Below are positions 1-9,668 of a DNA stretch of 64,000 nt, one piece after another; the first letter of the stretch is position 1, and each line of letters begins with the position of its first letter. This DNA is from Peptoniphilus_A hominis (GTDB lineage Bacteria; Bacillota; Clostridia; Tissierellales; Peptoniphilaceae): the NCBI RefSeq assembly GCF_040096015.1, contig NZ_JBBMFO010000002.1, positions 1 to 64,000 on the forward strand. Direction: 5' to 3'. The notes beneath the pieces are model-generated. The model searched no databases. It was not told the DNA's origin and saw nothing but the letters and a program-made list of their open reading frames with translations. The translations under genes and the position numbers were made by a program.

Positions 1-327
1 GTCTAAGTATTGATTTTTAAATGAAAAGAGAGACTCGAGTTAACGAGTCTCCCCAATATTTGACATAGAGCCAAAAAAATGGGGGAGACCTTATAATAAT
101 TTCTCCTGCCAAAAATTTCCAATTAAGAAAAAATTCACAGAGATAAAAATTTAGTCAGCAAAAATTTTTGAAGGAAATTTAAAAAAGTGCAAAATTTTTC
201 AGCCTTTAAAAATTTTTTAAATAAAAATATCTGTTAGAGATTTACTCCCCAACAGATATTATAGAGCCATTATAATGAAAGTTATTATAATAGATATCCT
301 AACACAGGACAGTTTTATTAATTTACA
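1..327 (+). other. Structured non-coding region, possible ncRNA or leader
   Basis: No ORF with a ribosome site is visible here. Inverted repeats are dense: an 8-bp stem at 30-37/44-51, an alternative 8-bp stem at 47-54/82-89 that shares bases with the first, a 10-bp stem at 226-235/251-260 with a 15-nt loop, and an AT stem near 271-294. The pattern CTCCCCAA-N8-ATAGAGCCA occurs twice (49-73 and 245-269). A strong terminator follows at 328-360, so something transcribed from the left probably ends there. I do not recognise an RNA family; RNase P, tmRNA and SRP hallmarks are absent. The 5' end may lie outside the window. Confidence 0.4.
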
Positions 328-360
328 AAATAGAAACCCATAGTGGTTTCTATTTTTTTT
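328..360 (+). terminator. Rho-independent terminator
   Basis: An 11-bp perfect stem (328-338 with 345-355) encloses a 6-nt loop and runs into eight T residues. It ends transcription from the structured region and insulates the SLH gene. Confidence 0.85.
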
Positions 361-371
361 GCTCAAATTTA

Positions 372-380
372 TGTTATAAT
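372..380 (+). promoter_or_regulatory. Extended -10 promoter of the SLH gene
   Basis: TGTTATAAT is a perfect extended -10 (TG-N-TATAAT). No good -35 is visible because the terminator T run occupies that place. The start codon lies 19 nt downstream, giving a leader of about 11-12 nt that still holds a GGAG ribosome site at 388-391. Confidence 0.6.
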
Positions 381-398
381 ACAAGTCGGAGTGATGAA

Positions 399-1454
399 AT
401 GAAAAAGAAATTTATAGCTATAGGATTAAGTGCCCTACTTTTATTTGCGCCCCTAAATATTTTTGCAAAGTCTTTTACTGATTTGAGCAAAAATGGCAAA
501 AGTGCTTGGGCATATGACTATGTAGAGGAATTATCTAAGGAAAATATTTTAAAGGGTTATGAAGACGGAAGTTTTAAACCAAATAATCCCGTCAGCTTTT
601 TGGAAATTATGCAAATTTTAAAGACTGTTTTAAATCCTAGCCAAGATGAAATAAATTCAGCTAGGGCTGCTTATCTTGAATTTGTTAATGCCAATGGAAT
701 AGTAGACTGGGCAAAGGATGCAGTTTGCTACAATCTTTACCATGGCACAATTACTGAAAAGACTATAACAAGTGCGCGTGAAAAGGGATTTTTGGAAAAT
801 AAAGTTTATCCAAATAGAAATACAATTGCAGTTTATTATGCCAGAGCCTTTAAACTTGAAAAAACTACAGACACATCAAACTTAAAATACAAGGACATTA
901 ATAATATTAATCCACTAACTATGGAGTATCTGCCAAGTCTTGTAAGTGCAAATATTTTTACAAGCACAGGTTCTGATGGCAACTTCAATGGAAATTTTGC
1001 CATAAGAAGAAGCGAAATTGCTGTTATTACTTCAAGAGGTCTTGCCTATGTAAGTGGAAATCTTGATAAGGTTAAAGGAAATGGAAATGCACCTGCTGGA
1101 GAAGATTTATCTGTAAATAATAGTGATAATAAAGCTCCTGAAGAAAATAATGATGCTAATAATGCTGTAAACAATAATTCAATTTTAAATGGTGGAGAAG
1201 CTAAAGGTAATACAGAAGATTTGACACCAGCTGAAGTAGGCACTATGGTCAACTTCAAGGGTGAAGTCATTGAAGTAATCGATGGCGGTAATGTAAAATT
1301 TATTAGGGTAAAGGTTACTGAAAGCGACTCAGATAAGTTTGGACCAGGCAATATTATAACTATCAACACTTTTAAGGCTCACAAGCTAAATGACCTTGTG
1401 GAAGGTTCTGGAATTTTTGGCGAAAATTCTTTGACAAATATTAAATTAAAGTAA
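399..1454 (+). CDS. Secreted S-layer homology (SLH) domain protein
   Basis: A 351-residue exported protein. Residues 1-23 form a signal peptide: a Lys-rich start, a hydrophobic core, then FAKS. An SLH domain follows at about 25-72 (FTDL..AWAYDYVEELSKENILKGY..GSFKPN), and a more diverged SLH-like repeat at about 163-222. An Asn/Glu-rich linker spans about 225-275, and a small beta-rich C-terminal domain about 280-351 resembles an OB-type fold in pattern only. SLH domains bind secondary cell-wall polymers, so the protein probably sits on the wall. Only one to two SLH units are visible where three are usual, so anchoring may be weak or shared. It is a single-gene unit between two terminators. 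The cargo function is unknown. Confidence 0.75.
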   Translation: MKKKFIAIGLSALLLFAPLNIFAKSFTDLSKNGKSAWAYDYVEELSKENILKGYEDGSFKPNNPVSFLEIMQILKTVLNPSQDEINSARAAYLEFVNANGIVDWAKDAVCYNLYHGTITEKTITSAREKGFLENKVYPNRNTIAVYYARAFKLEKTTDTSNLKYKDINNINPLTMEYLPSLVSANIFTSTGSDGNFNGNFAIRRSEIAVITSRGLAYVSGNLDKVKGNGNAPAGEDLSVNNSDNKAPEENNDANNAVNNNSILNGGEAKGNTEDLTPAEVGTMVNFKGEVIEVIDGGNVKFIRVKVTESDSDKFGPGNIITINTFKAHKLNDLVEGSGIFGENSLTNIKLK

Positions 1455-1458
1455 TAAG

Positions 1459-1483
1459 AAGGGCTGTTTTATGACGGCCCTTT
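1459..1483 (+). terminator. Terminator after the SLH gene
   Basis: A 9-bp stem with one G-T pair (1459-1467 with 1474-1482) surrounds a 6-nt loop, but only three T residues follow. Termination is probably partial, and the next gene may depend on read-through because no promoter is evident before it. Confidence 0.5.
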
Positions 1484-1498
1484 CAAATTGGAGGAAAA

Positions 1499-2179
1499 TT
1501 GGAATTTTTAAGTAGAAGTGAGAGGATGCTCTCAGCCGATGATATAAAAAAAATTAATTCAAAATCTGTCTTAGTCTTTGGGCTAGGTGGCGTTGGTGGG
1601 TCCTCAGTTGAAGCCCTTGTTCGTGCTGGCATAGGAAAAGTTGGCATTGTGGATGGCGATGAATATGAAATTACAAATGTAAATAGACAAATTTTTGCAA
1701 CTACAAAGACTCTTGGCATGAGAAAAGTAGATGCCTGCCAGGAAAGACTTTTGGAGATAAATCCTGAAGTAAAAATAAAAAAATATGATTTATTTGTAAC
1801 GGAAGAAAACATAGGAGAAATTGACTTTGAATCCTACGATTATGTTATAGATGCCATTGATACAATTACTTCTAAGCTTTTAATAATAAAGGTAGCTCAT
1901 GAAAAAAATATAAAAATAATTTCTGCCATGGGTGCAGGCAATCGCCTTGATCCGACAAAATTTGAAGTCCTAGACATTGAAAAGACAAAGAATGACCCAG
2001 TAGCAAGAATTATGAGAAAAAAATTAAAAGAGATGAATATAAAAAAATTAAAGGTAGTTTGCTCCAAGGAAATCCCAATAAAGACAGGAGACAGAACTCC
2101 AGGTTCAATTTCTTTTGTGCCACCTGTTTGTGGTATGGTTTTGGCTTCCTATGTGGTCTCTGATATCTTAAAAAGTTGA
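1499..2179 (+). CDS. tcdA: tRNA threonylcarbamoyladenosine dehydratase (TcdA/CsdL type)
   Basis: A 226-residue ThiF/MoeB/HesA superfamily enzyme. The adenylate-binding Rossmann motif VFGLGGVGG is at about residues 26-34, followed by DGDEYEITNVNRQ, the family hallmark Asp/Asn/Arg stretch. PGSISFVPP near the C terminus is typical of the TcdA branch. TcdA uses ATP to cyclise t6A37 of tRNA to ct6A. Length fits the family (about 230-270). The start is TTG at 1499, placed 5-6 nt after GGAGG; no in-frame ATG lies closer. Plain MoeB or ThiF is less likely because no ThiS/MoaD partner is nearby. Confidence 0.85.
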   Translation: MEFLSRSERMLSADDIKKINSKSVLVFGLGGVGGSSVEALVRAGIGKVGIVDGDEYEITNVNRQIFATTKTLGMRKVDACQERLLEINPEVKIKKYDLFVTEENIGEIDFESYDYVIDAIDTITSKLLIIKVAHEKNIKIISAMGAGNRLDPTKFEVLDIEKTKNDPVARIMRKKLKEMNIKKLKVVCSKEIPIKTGDRTPGSISFVPPVCGMVLASYVVSDILKS

Positions 2180-2204
2180 AATGATAGCGAAAAAAACATA
2201 TAAT
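2176..2204 (+). promoter_or_regulatory. Promoter of the pcrA-ligA-gatCAB operon
   Basis: TTGAAA (2176-2181), a 17-bp spacer and TATAAT (2199-2204). It overlaps the last codons of tcdA and lies 21 bp before the pcrA start. Confidence 0.75.
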
Positions 2205-2225
2205 AATTAGCAGTAAGGAGAAGTC

Positions 2226-4421
2226 ATGGATATAAATACTTTAAATGATAAACAAAGAGAAGCACTTTTGGCGACAGAAGGTCCCCTACTTATTTTGGCA
2301 GGGGCTGGTTCTGGCAAGACCAAGGTTGTAACTTCAAAAATTGCATACTTAATGGAAGAATTAAAGGTGCCTTCATGGAAGATTTTGGCAATTACTTTTA
2401 CTAATAAGGCTGCCAAGGAAATGAAGGACAGGGTTCAAAAACTAATTGACAGAGACATCTCCTCAATGTGGATAGGAACTTTTCACTCAATTTGTGTGAG
2501 AATTTTAAGAAGAAATATTGAAAGAATTGGCTATAATGGAAATTTTACTATTTACGACAGAGATGATCAGATAACAGTTGTCAAAGAAGCTATAGCTGAA
2601 CTTGCTATTGATAAGGACATGTATAAGCCAAGGTCAATTGTAAATGATATTTCAAATATCAAGGGCGAAGGCCTTAGTCCAAATGAATACATAGAAGCTA
2701 ACAAGGATAATTTTTTCAAGGAAAATCTTGGCAAAATTTATGAGCTTTACGAGAAAAAACTTAGGAAAAATAATGCTCTAGACTTTGACGATCTTTTAAT
2801 AAAAACTGTAGATATTTTAAGATCTGAAGAAGATGTTAGAGATTTTTATAGGGACAAGTTTGAGTATATTTTTGTTGACGAATATCAAGACACCAATAAA
2901 ATTCAGTACGAGCTAATAAAATTAATTGCAGGCAAAAATCCCAACCTCACTGTAGTTGGAGACAATGACCAATCTATTTACAAGTGGCGTGGTGCCGACA
3001 TCAACAATATTTTAAACTTTCACAAGGATTTCCCTGGTGCAAAAATTGTAAAGCTTGAGCAAAATTATCGTTCAACGCAAAAAATTCTTGATGTTGCAAA
3101 TGAAGTCATTGGATACAACACTACTAGAATTGACAAAAATCTTTGGACTGCAAGAGATGAAGGAAAAAATGTAGTTTACCGAGAGTTTCCTCACTCAAAT
3201 GAAGAGGAATATGGAGTTATAAATAAAATTATTGCCCTAAATTATAAGGGCGAAGAATTTAAGGACATGGCAATCCTTTATAGGACCAATGCTCAGTCAA
3301 GAGGTTTTGAAGAAGCCCTTGTGAGAGAGAGAATCCCCTATAAAATCGTTGGCGGACTAAAATTCTACGACAGAATGGAAGTAAAGGATGTCCTTGCCTA
3401 CCTTCGCGTCTTAAATAACACTGATGATAATGTCAGCCTTTCTAGGATTATAAATAAACCTAAGAGGGGTATTGGAGATACATCTCTAGCTGATTTATTA
3501 GACTATGCAGATGCTAAGGGACTTTCACTTTATGATGTAGTGACAAATATTGACAAATTTGAAGACTTAAATCTTAGGGCGAGAAAAAATATTAAAGATT
3601 TTGGCAGTATTTTGAAAATTTTAAAGGAAAGGGCAGGGAATCTTTCTATTGGAAAACTCTTTGAAGAGGTTTTATATGAAAGTGGCTACGCTCTTGACTT
3701 AAAGAATCAAAATACAATTGAAGCAAAGACTCGACTTGAAAACATAGAAGAACTTCACTCAAACATAATGGAATACGACAGAGAGGGAGTGGAGCTAGCT
3801 GAATATTTAAATACACTTTCTCTTTTATCAGATGTGGATAAAACTTCAGAAGACAGCGGAGTTAACCTCATGACAATGCACGCTGCCAAGGGACTTGAGT
3901 TTGGCACAGTATTTTTAGTTGGACTTGAGGAAGGACTTTTCCCAACAAGCAGAGCTCTTGAAAGTGATGAAGAAGTTGAGGAAGAAAGAAGACTTTGCTA
4001 TGTAGGCCTAACTCGTGCCCGCAACAATTTATTTATTTCATCTTCAAGGACTCGTTCCATGTATGGCAAGCTCACTCCTGCAAAGAGGAGTAGGTTTATT
4101 GGAGAAATGGGCGACAAAATAGAAATTATTGAAGATAAAAAGAGAGAATTACTTGAAATTCGCGATTACAACGAAGGCAATACTTCAGTCACTAGACCTA
4201 AAAAATTCTTTGGCTTGGACAAAAAAGTTGAGACAAGTAAAAAATCAAGCCATGGAAAAAATATAAATGTTGGCGACAAGGTTAAACACAAAATTTTTGG
4301 CAAGGGTATGGTAGTACAAAAGAAGGAAAAAAATGGCGACTACGAAGTTGTAATTTCCTTTGACAAAAAGGGTCTAAAGAGGCTAATGCTTTCTGTTGCC
4401 CCTATAGAATTAGTTGATTAG
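2226..4421 (+). CDS. pcrA: ATP-dependent 3'-5' DNA helicase PcrA
   Basis: A 731-residue superfamily 1A helicase. Q motif LNDKQREAL is at the start, Walker A GAGSGKT at about residues 27-33, motif Ia TFTNKAAKEM, motif II VDEYQDT, motif III GDNDQSIYKWRGAD, motif IV QNYRST and motif VI VGLTRAR. The C-terminal about 60 residues form the Tudor-like module that in PcrA contacts RNA polymerase (VGDKVKHKIFGKGMV). PcrA unwinds DNA in repair, clears RecA and supports rolling-circle replication. It is first gene of its operon, 10 bp before ligA, the usual clostridial pairing. RBS AAGGAG sits just upstream of the ATG. Confidence 0.97.
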   Translation: MDINTLNDKQREALLATEGPLLILAGAGSGKTKVVTSKIAYLMEELKVPSWKILAITFTNKAAKEMKDRVQKLIDRDISSMWIGTFHSICVRILRRNIERIGYNGNFTIYDRDDQITVVKEAIAELAIDKDMYKPRSIVNDISNIKGEGLSPNEYIEANKDNFFKENLGKIYELYEKKLRKNNALDFDDLLIKTVDILRSEEDVRDFYRDKFEYIFVDEYQDTNKIQYELIKLIAGKNPNLTVVGDNDQSIYKWRGADINNILNFHKDFPGAKIVKLEQNYRSTQKILDVANEVIGYNTTRIDKNLWTARDEGKNVVYREFPHSNEEEYGVINKIIALNYKGEEFKDMAILYRTNAQSRGFEEALVRERIPYKIVGGLKFYDRMEVKDVLAYLRVLNNTDDNVSLSRIINKPKRGIGDTSLADLLDYADAKGLSLYDVVTNIDKFEDLNLRARKNIKDFGSILKILKERAGNLSIGKLFEEVLYESGYALDLKNQNTIEAKTRLENIEELHSNIMEYDREGVELAEYLNTLSLLSDVDKTSEDSGVNLMTMHAAKGLEFGTVFLVGLEEGLFPTSRALESDEEVEEERRLCYVGLTRARNNLFISSSRTRSMYGKLTPAKRSRFIGEMGDKIEIIEDKKRELLEIRDYNEGNTSVTRPKKFFGLDKKVETSKKSSHGKNINVGDKVKHKIFGKGMVVQKKEKNGDYEVVISFDKKGLKRLMLSVAPIELVD

Positions 4422-4431
4422 TTGGTGAAAT

Positions 4432-6429
4432 ATGGATGATAAAATAAAAGAAATGGATAATCTAATTGCTGAAATCGACAAATTAAATTACCATTACTAC
4501 ACCTTAGATGAGCCACTGCTTTCTGATGCAGAGTACGACAAATTATACGACAGGCTCGTAAATCTTGAAAATGAAAGTGGGACAGTTTTGCCCTATTCTC
4601 CAACAACAAGAGTTGGCGGTGCAATTTTAGATAAATTTGTAAAGCACACTCATCTTGCTAGACTTTACTCCATGGATAAGGCTCAGGGAGACGAGGCACT
4701 TCTCGCTTGGTACAATAGAATAGAAAAGTTTGTAAAAGAATATAATTTAGATCATGTAAACAAACTTCCAGAGCCAGAATTTATTGTGGAATTAAAGTTT
4801 GATGGTCTTACAATTAATTTAACTTACGAAAACAAAAATCTCCTAATGGCATCGACTAGGGGAAATGGAATAATTGGCGAAGAGATCTTGGAACAAGTTA
4901 AGACAATTTATTCTGTGCCCCTTAGAATTTCTTATCCCGGCAAAATTGAAGTTCAGGGAGAAGGCTTGATGCCTTTATCTGAGCTTAATAAGTACAACGA
5001 AAACAATGAAGAAAAATTAAAAAATGCTAGAAATGCAGCAGCAGGTGCTCTTAGAAATTTAGACCCAAGGGTGACAAAGAAAAGAAACCTAACGGCTTTC
5101 TTCTACAATGTAGGCTACACTGAAGAGGACTTATTTAAATCTGACGACGACATAAAAAATTTCTTAAAAGAAAATAATTTTAAAGTTTCCAAATATAATT
5201 TTAAAGTAAAAAAATACCAAGAAATCATAGATAAGATCCGCGAAATAGGAGATAATAGAGATAAGCTTGATATTTTAATTGACGGAGTTACCATTAAGGT
5301 CAATGACATTGAGACGAGAAAAGCTTTGGGCTACACAAATAAATTTCCTCGCTGGGCAGTTGCCTATAAATTTGAAGCCGAAGAAATTTCCACAACCCTT
5401 CTTGATGTTGTCTGGAATGTTGGAAGGACTGCCAAGGTAACGCCATCGGCAATACTTGAGCCAGTGGAAATTGGTGGTGTAACTGTTCAGAGGGCAACCC
5501 TAAATAATTACGACGACATTTTGAGGAAAAAAGTTAAAATTGGTTCCAGAGTTTTAATTAGAAGGTCCAATGATGTAATTCCAGAGATACTTGGAACTTT
5601 ACCATCAACTAATAAAACTCGTGAAATTGAAAAGCCAAAGACTTGCCCTTATTGTGGTTCACACTTATATCAAGATGGAGTCCACATCTTCTGTCCCAAT
5701 ACACTTTCTTGCGTTCCACAACTTGTGTCAAGGCTTACACATTTTGCATCGAGAGATGCCATGAATATAGATGGCTTTAGCGAAAAGACAATTGAAAAAT
5801 TAATGGAGACAGTTGACTTAAAAGAAATTCCTGACATTTATAAATTAAAGTATGAGGACATCATAAAAATTGAGGGCTTTAAGGAAAAGAGAACTAATAA
5901 TCTTTTAAAGGCAATTGAATCATCAAAGAGGCCTCATCTCTCAAATTTTATTTACGCTCTGGGCATACCCAATGTCGGCATAAAGACGGCGAGAGACTTG
6001 GCAAATCACTTTAAAGATTTTGATAAATTAAAAAATTCTAGGGGAAAAGAATTAATAACCATTGGCGATATTGGAAATATTACAGCAGAAGAAATTGTAG
6101 AATTTTTTAATGATGATAGAATTGTTGGCGCTGTAGATGAACTTTTTGAACTTGGAGTAAAGCCAGTTTATGAAGATGATGGTGATAAGCCTAAGCCACT
6201 TCTTGATAAGACAATAGTAATTACTGGGACACTTGATCTTCCTAGAAAGGAACTTGAAGAGAAATTAATTTCTCTTGGAGCCAAGGTTACTGGGTCTGTC
6301 AGCAAAAAGACAGACTATGTAATTGCTGGCGAAAACCCTGGCTCAAAGTATGACAAGGCTCAGTCCTTAGATATAAAAATCTTAAGTTTAGAAGAACTTT
6401 ATAAATTAGTAGGAGGTTTAAATGAATAA
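4432..6429 (+). CDS. ligA: NAD-dependent DNA ligase LigA
   Basis: A 665-residue ligase that seals nicks in replication and repair using NAD+. The Ia domain covers residues 1-60. The adenylated lysine is K122 in ELKFDG. The OB fold follows, then a four-Cys zinc finger (CPYCG..FCPNTLSC) at about 403-425, helix-hairpin-helix repeats, and a C-terminal BRCT domain from about 585. All expected domains are present and the length is normal. Its 3' end overlaps gatC by 8 nt, so the two are translationally coupled. Confidence 0.97.
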   Translation: MDDKIKEMDNLIAEIDKLNYHYYTLDEPLLSDAEYDKLYDRLVNLENESGTVLPYSPTTRVGGAILDKFVKHTHLARLYSMDKAQGDEALLAWYNRIEKFVKEYNLDHVNKLPEPEFIVELKFDGLTINLTYENKNLLMASTRGNGIIGEEILEQVKTIYSVPLRISYPGKIEVQGEGLMPLSELNKYNENNEEKLKNARNAAAGALRNLDPRVTKKRNLTAFFYNVGYTEEDLFKSDDDIKNFLKENNFKVSKYNFKVKKYQEIIDKIREIGDNRDKLDILIDGVTIKVNDIETRKALGYTNKFPRWAVAYKFEAEEISTTLLDVVWNVGRTAKVTPSAILEPVEIGGVTVQRATLNNYDDILRKKVKIGSRVLIRRSNDVIPEILGTLPSTNKTREIEKPKTCPYCGSHLYQDGVHIFCPNTLSCVPQLVSRLTHFASRDAMNIDGFSEKTIEKLMETVDLKEIPDIYKLKYEDIIKIEGFKEKRTNNLLKAIESSKRPHLSNFIYALGIPNVGIKTARDLANHFKDFDKLKNSRGKELITIGDIGNITAEEIVEFFNDDRIVGAVDELFELGVKPVYEDDGDKPKPLLDKTIVITGTLDLPRKELEEKLISLGAKVTGSVSKKTDYVIAGENPGSKYDKAQSLDIKILSLEELYKLVGGLNE

Positions 6430-6703
6430 AGAAGATATAAGGCATATTGCAGATATTGCTCAAATTGATTTTTCGGAAGAAGAACTTGACAAATTTGCAC
6501 CAAGCTTTGATGAAAATATTGAACTTGTAAACAAAATTAAGGAAATTGACACTGAAGGTGTTGAAAAAGTTTTTCAAGTTAATGGAACAGAAAATAATAT
6601 TCGTGAAGATAAAACTGGAGAGTCTCTTTCCCAAGAAGAGGCACTTGAAAATGCCGCTACTAAAAAATACGGTTATTTTAAACTTATTAAGTTTGTAGAT
6701 TAG
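6422..6703 (+). CDS. gatC: Aspartyl/glutamyl-tRNA amidotransferase subunit C
   Basis: A 93-residue GatC. The N terminus EDIRHIADIAQIDFSEEEL matches the conserved start of the family, and the length is standard. GatC clamps GatA to GatB in the enzyme that converts Glu-tRNA(Gln), and often Asp-tRNA(Asn), to the amide. The start overlaps ligA by 8 nt with AGGAGG just upstream. An asnS gene is also present in this window (26637), so amidation for Asn may be redundant here. Confidence 0.93.
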   Translation: MNKEDIRHIADIAQIDFSEEELDKFAPSFDENIELVNKIKEIDTEGVEKVFQVNGTENNIREDKTGESLSQEEALENAATKKYGYFKLIKFVD

Positions 6704-6712
6704 GAGGGACTC

Positions 6713-8164
6713 ATGACTTTTAGCAATTTAAGAGCCTGGGAAATCGCCCAAGGATATAGAAATAAAGATTTTTCTTGCCAAGAAGTTACAAGAGAATTTT
6801 TAGATAATATAAAGGAAAAAGATGGCGAAATTAATGCCTACATCACAGTTACAGAAGATATGGCTATGAAGAAGGCAAAGGAAGTTGATGAAAAATTCCA
6901 CAACAGAGAAGAAGTATCTCCTCTTGCTGGCGTGCCAATTTCTATTAAGGACAATATTTCTGTAAAGGATGTAAAGATGACTTGTGCATCAAGGATGCTA
7001 GAAAATTACACAGCGCCTTATGATGCAACTCTTGTTAAAAAAATAAAAAATAATGATGGAGTAATTCTTGGCAAGGTAAACATGGACGAATTTGCCATGG
7101 GAGCTTCAACTAGAACTTCTTATTTTGGAGTTACAAAAAATCCACTTGACACTACAAGAGTTTCTGGTGGATCATCAGGTGGCTCAGCTGCCTCTGTCAG
7201 TGCAGATATGGCAGCAATTTCTATTGGTTCAGACACAGGTGGATCTGTTAGACAACCTTCAAGTTTTTGTAAAACTGTGGGCATGAAGCCAACTTATGGT
7301 TCTATTTCAAGATTTGGAATGGCATCAATGGCAAACACCTTTGACCAACCAGGAGTCATTGCAAAGGATGTAAGAGATCTTACAATGATGTTTAATGTAA
7401 TTGAAGGTCGCGATGAAAGAGACGCAACTTCTGTGGGAAACCCTGGACTTAAATACGACTTTGACTTTTCTGATGATGCCATAAAAAATCTTGAAGGCAA
7501 AAAATTTGCCATACCAAAAACTTATTTGGACATGGATTTAAATAAGAGAGTAAGAGGAGAACTTGACAAGGCAATTGAAGTTTTAAAGGATAATGGCGCA
7601 ATAGTAGAAGCCTACGACATTGATTCCCTTAATCACACCATAGAAACTTATAATATTTTAGTAAATGGTGAAATTGCATCAAATTTAGCTCGCTTTGATT
7701 CCATTCGCTATGGCCACAGAACTGACAAAAAATTTGACACAATTGAAGAAATGTATCGTGCATCAAGACAAGAAGGCTTTGGCGAAGAAGTTAAGAGAAG
7801 AATAATGATTGGAACTCACATTCTTTCCATGGAAAATGCCGACGAATTTTATTACAAGGCCCTAAAGGTAAGGGGACTTATAAAGAGAGACATGGACAGG
7901 ATGTTTAAGGATTATGACTTTATGATTTGTCCAACCTTCCCAGTTCTTCCTTTTAAAATTGATGACGACATGACTCCAGTTGAAATGTATCAAGCAGACT
8001 TATTTACTATTCCTGCAAACATGGTTGGCTCTCCATCAATTTCACTTCCAATGCCAGCAGGAGAAGATGGTCTTTCTGTTGGAATTGAATTTACAGCCAA
8101 GAGATTTAAGGATAAAGATTTACTTCAAGCATCACTTGCTTTCGAAAGGAGTTTAAATAAATGA
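6713..8164 (+). CDS. gatA: Aspartyl/glutamyl-tRNA amidotransferase subunit A
   Basis: A 483-residue amidase-signature enzyme that releases ammonia from glutamine for GatB. The catalytic Lys is in GVPISIKDNI. The Gly/Ser-rich signature SGGSSGGSAASV and GSDTGGSVRQP supply the cis-Ser and nucleophilic Ser. Length is typical. The gene starts 9 bp after gatC behind AGGAGGG and overlaps gatB by 4 nt, consistent with equimolar assembly of the GatCAB complex. Confidence 0.97.
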   Translation: MTFSNLRAWEIAQGYRNKDFSCQEVTREFLDNIKEKDGEINAYITVTEDMAMKKAKEVDEKFHNREEVSPLAGVPISIKDNISVKDVKMTCASRMLENYTAPYDATLVKKIKNNDGVILGKVNMDEFAMGASTRTSYFGVTKNPLDTTRVSGGSSGGSAASVSADMAAISIGSDTGGSVRQPSSFCKTVGMKPTYGSISRFGMASMANTFDQPGVIAKDVRDLTMMFNVIEGRDERDATSVGNPGLKYDFDFSDDAIKNLEGKKFAIPKTYLDMDLNKRVRGELDKAIEVLKDNGAIVEAYDIDSLNHTIETYNILVNGEIASNLARFDSIRYGHRTDKKFDTIEEMYRASRQEGFGEEVKRRIMIGTHILSMENADEFYYKALKVRGLIKRDMDRMFKDYDFMICPTFPVLPFKIDDDMTPVEMYQADLFTIPANMVGSPSISLPMPAGEDGLSVGIEFTAKRFKDKDLLQASLAFERSLNK

Positions 8165-9591
8165 AATATAAAACAATTGTAGGTTTGGAAATTCACGTCG
8201 AACTTTCCACAGAGACAAAGGCTTTTTGTTCATGCAAGAACTCCTTTGGAGATGAACCAAATACAAATGTGTGCCCAGTTTGCTTGGCACTACCTGGTGG
8301 TATGCCAGTTTTAAATAGAAATGTTGTAAACTATACAGTAATGGCTGGAACTGCCTTTAACTGCAAAATAAATAACAAGTCAAAATTTGACAGAAAAAAT
8401 TATTTCTATCCAGACTTAACTAAGGGATTTCAAATAACACAAAATGACAATGCAATTTGCACTGATGGTTATCTTGAAATTGAGACTGATGAGGGAAAGA
8501 AAAAAATAGGACTTTTCCAAATTCAAATGGAAGAAGATACTGCTAAGAGCCTTCACACTGAAGATAATGAAACTCTTATGGACTACAACAGATGTGGCGT
8601 GCCCCTAATTGAAATTGTAACTAAGCCAGACATCTCAAGTGGCAAAGAAGCTCGTGTATTTCTTGAAAAATTAAAATCAACTTTAAGATTTTTAAAGATT
8701 TCTGACTGCAAAATGGAAGAAGGCTCATTAAGATGTGATGTCAATGTCAACATTAAGAACATGGAGACTGGTGAGAAGACAGCCATAACTGAAGTTAAAA
8801 ACCTTAACTCCTTTAGGGGTGTGGAGAAGGCAATAGACTTTGAAGTTGAAAGACACATTAAGCTTCTTGAAAACCATGAAAAAGAAATTAGAACTACAAG
8901 AAGATGGGACGATGCAAAAAATGAAACTGTCCTTATGAGGGTGAAGTACACAGCCAGTGACTACAGATTTGCACCTGAAGGAGATCTTCCAATAGTTCAC
9001 ATCACTGACGAAGAGATAAAAGAAATTGTAGATAAAATGCCAGAGCTTCCAGAACAAATGATTGAAAGATTTGTAAAAGATTATGGCATAACAAGAGAAG
9101 ACGCAGGAGTCCTTGCATCATCAAGAGAACTAGCAAAATTCTTTGAAAATCTTGCAAGTGACTTTAAGGACTACACACTTCTTTCAAATTGGATTCAAAC
9201 AGAAATTTTAAGAAGAGTTGAAATTTCTGATGATGAAGAATTTAAACTTCCTTTTGCCAATGAAGAATTTATTGAACTTTTAAATTCAATTAAGAGTGAA
9301 AAAATCAGCAACAATGCTGGCAAGAAAGTTCTTCGCCAAATGTTTGAAACAGGAGAGGGCGCAAAGGAAATTATTGATAAGCTTGGTCTTGTTCAAATGA
9401 CAGATACTTCTGCAATTGAAAAAATTGTTGACGAAGTCCTTGACGAAAATGAGCAGTCAATCATTGACTTCAAAGAAGGAAAGGACAGGGCTCTTGGATT
9501 TTTAGTTGGACAAGTAATGAAAAAATCAAGAGGAAAGGCAAATCCAAAAATTGCCAACGAAATGCTTGTTAAAAAATTAAAGGAAAGATAA
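8161..9591 (+). CDS. gatB: Aspartyl/glutamyl-tRNA amidotransferase subunit B
   Basis: A 476-residue GatB. It carries VGLEIHVELST at the N terminus, the zinc-site cysteines (CSCKN..CPVCLALPG), the kinase-like catalytic cradle and the C-terminal YqeY-like tail that grips tRNA. It activates the tRNA-bound carboxylate with ATP and receives ammonia from GatA. It is the last gene of the operon; a terminator follows within 20 bp. Confidence 0.97.
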   Translation: MKYKTIVGLEIHVELSTETKAFCSCKNSFGDEPNTNVCPVCLALPGGMPVLNRNVVNYTVMAGTAFNCKINNKSKFDRKNYFYPDLTKGFQITQNDNAICTDGYLEIETDEGKKKIGLFQIQMEEDTAKSLHTEDNETLMDYNRCGVPLIEIVTKPDISSGKEARVFLEKLKSTLRFLKISDCKMEEGSLRCDVNVNIKNMETGEKTAITEVKNLNSFRGVEKAIDFEVERHIKLLENHEKEIRTTRRWDDAKNETVLMRVKYTASDYRFAPEGDLPIVHITDEEIKEIVDKMPELPEQMIERFVKDYGITREDAGVLASSRELAKFFENLASDFKDYTLLSNWIQTEILRRVEISDDEEFKLPFANEEFIELLNSIKSEKISNNAGKKVLRQMFETGEGAKEIIDKLGLVQMTDTSAIEKIVDEVLDENEQSIIDFKEGKDRALGFLVGQVMKKSRGKANPKIANEMLVKKLKER

Positions 9592-9610
9592 TTTATATAA
9601 TTTAGATTAA

Positions 9611-9633
9611 GGTGTCAGCTTGGCACCTTTTTT
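9611..9633 (+). terminator. Terminator of the pcrA-ligA-gatCAB operon
   Basis: Stem GGTGTC/GGCACC (one T-G pair) with a 5-nt loop, followed by a run of T. Confidence 0.8.
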
Positions 9634-9668
9634 ATTTACCTAAAAATTTCAGGACTTATAAAAAGATT

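Noticed and set aside
60..97. Promoter TTGACA (60-65) with TATAAT (92-97)
   Set aside because: The spacer is 26 bp, too long for a sigma-A promoter.
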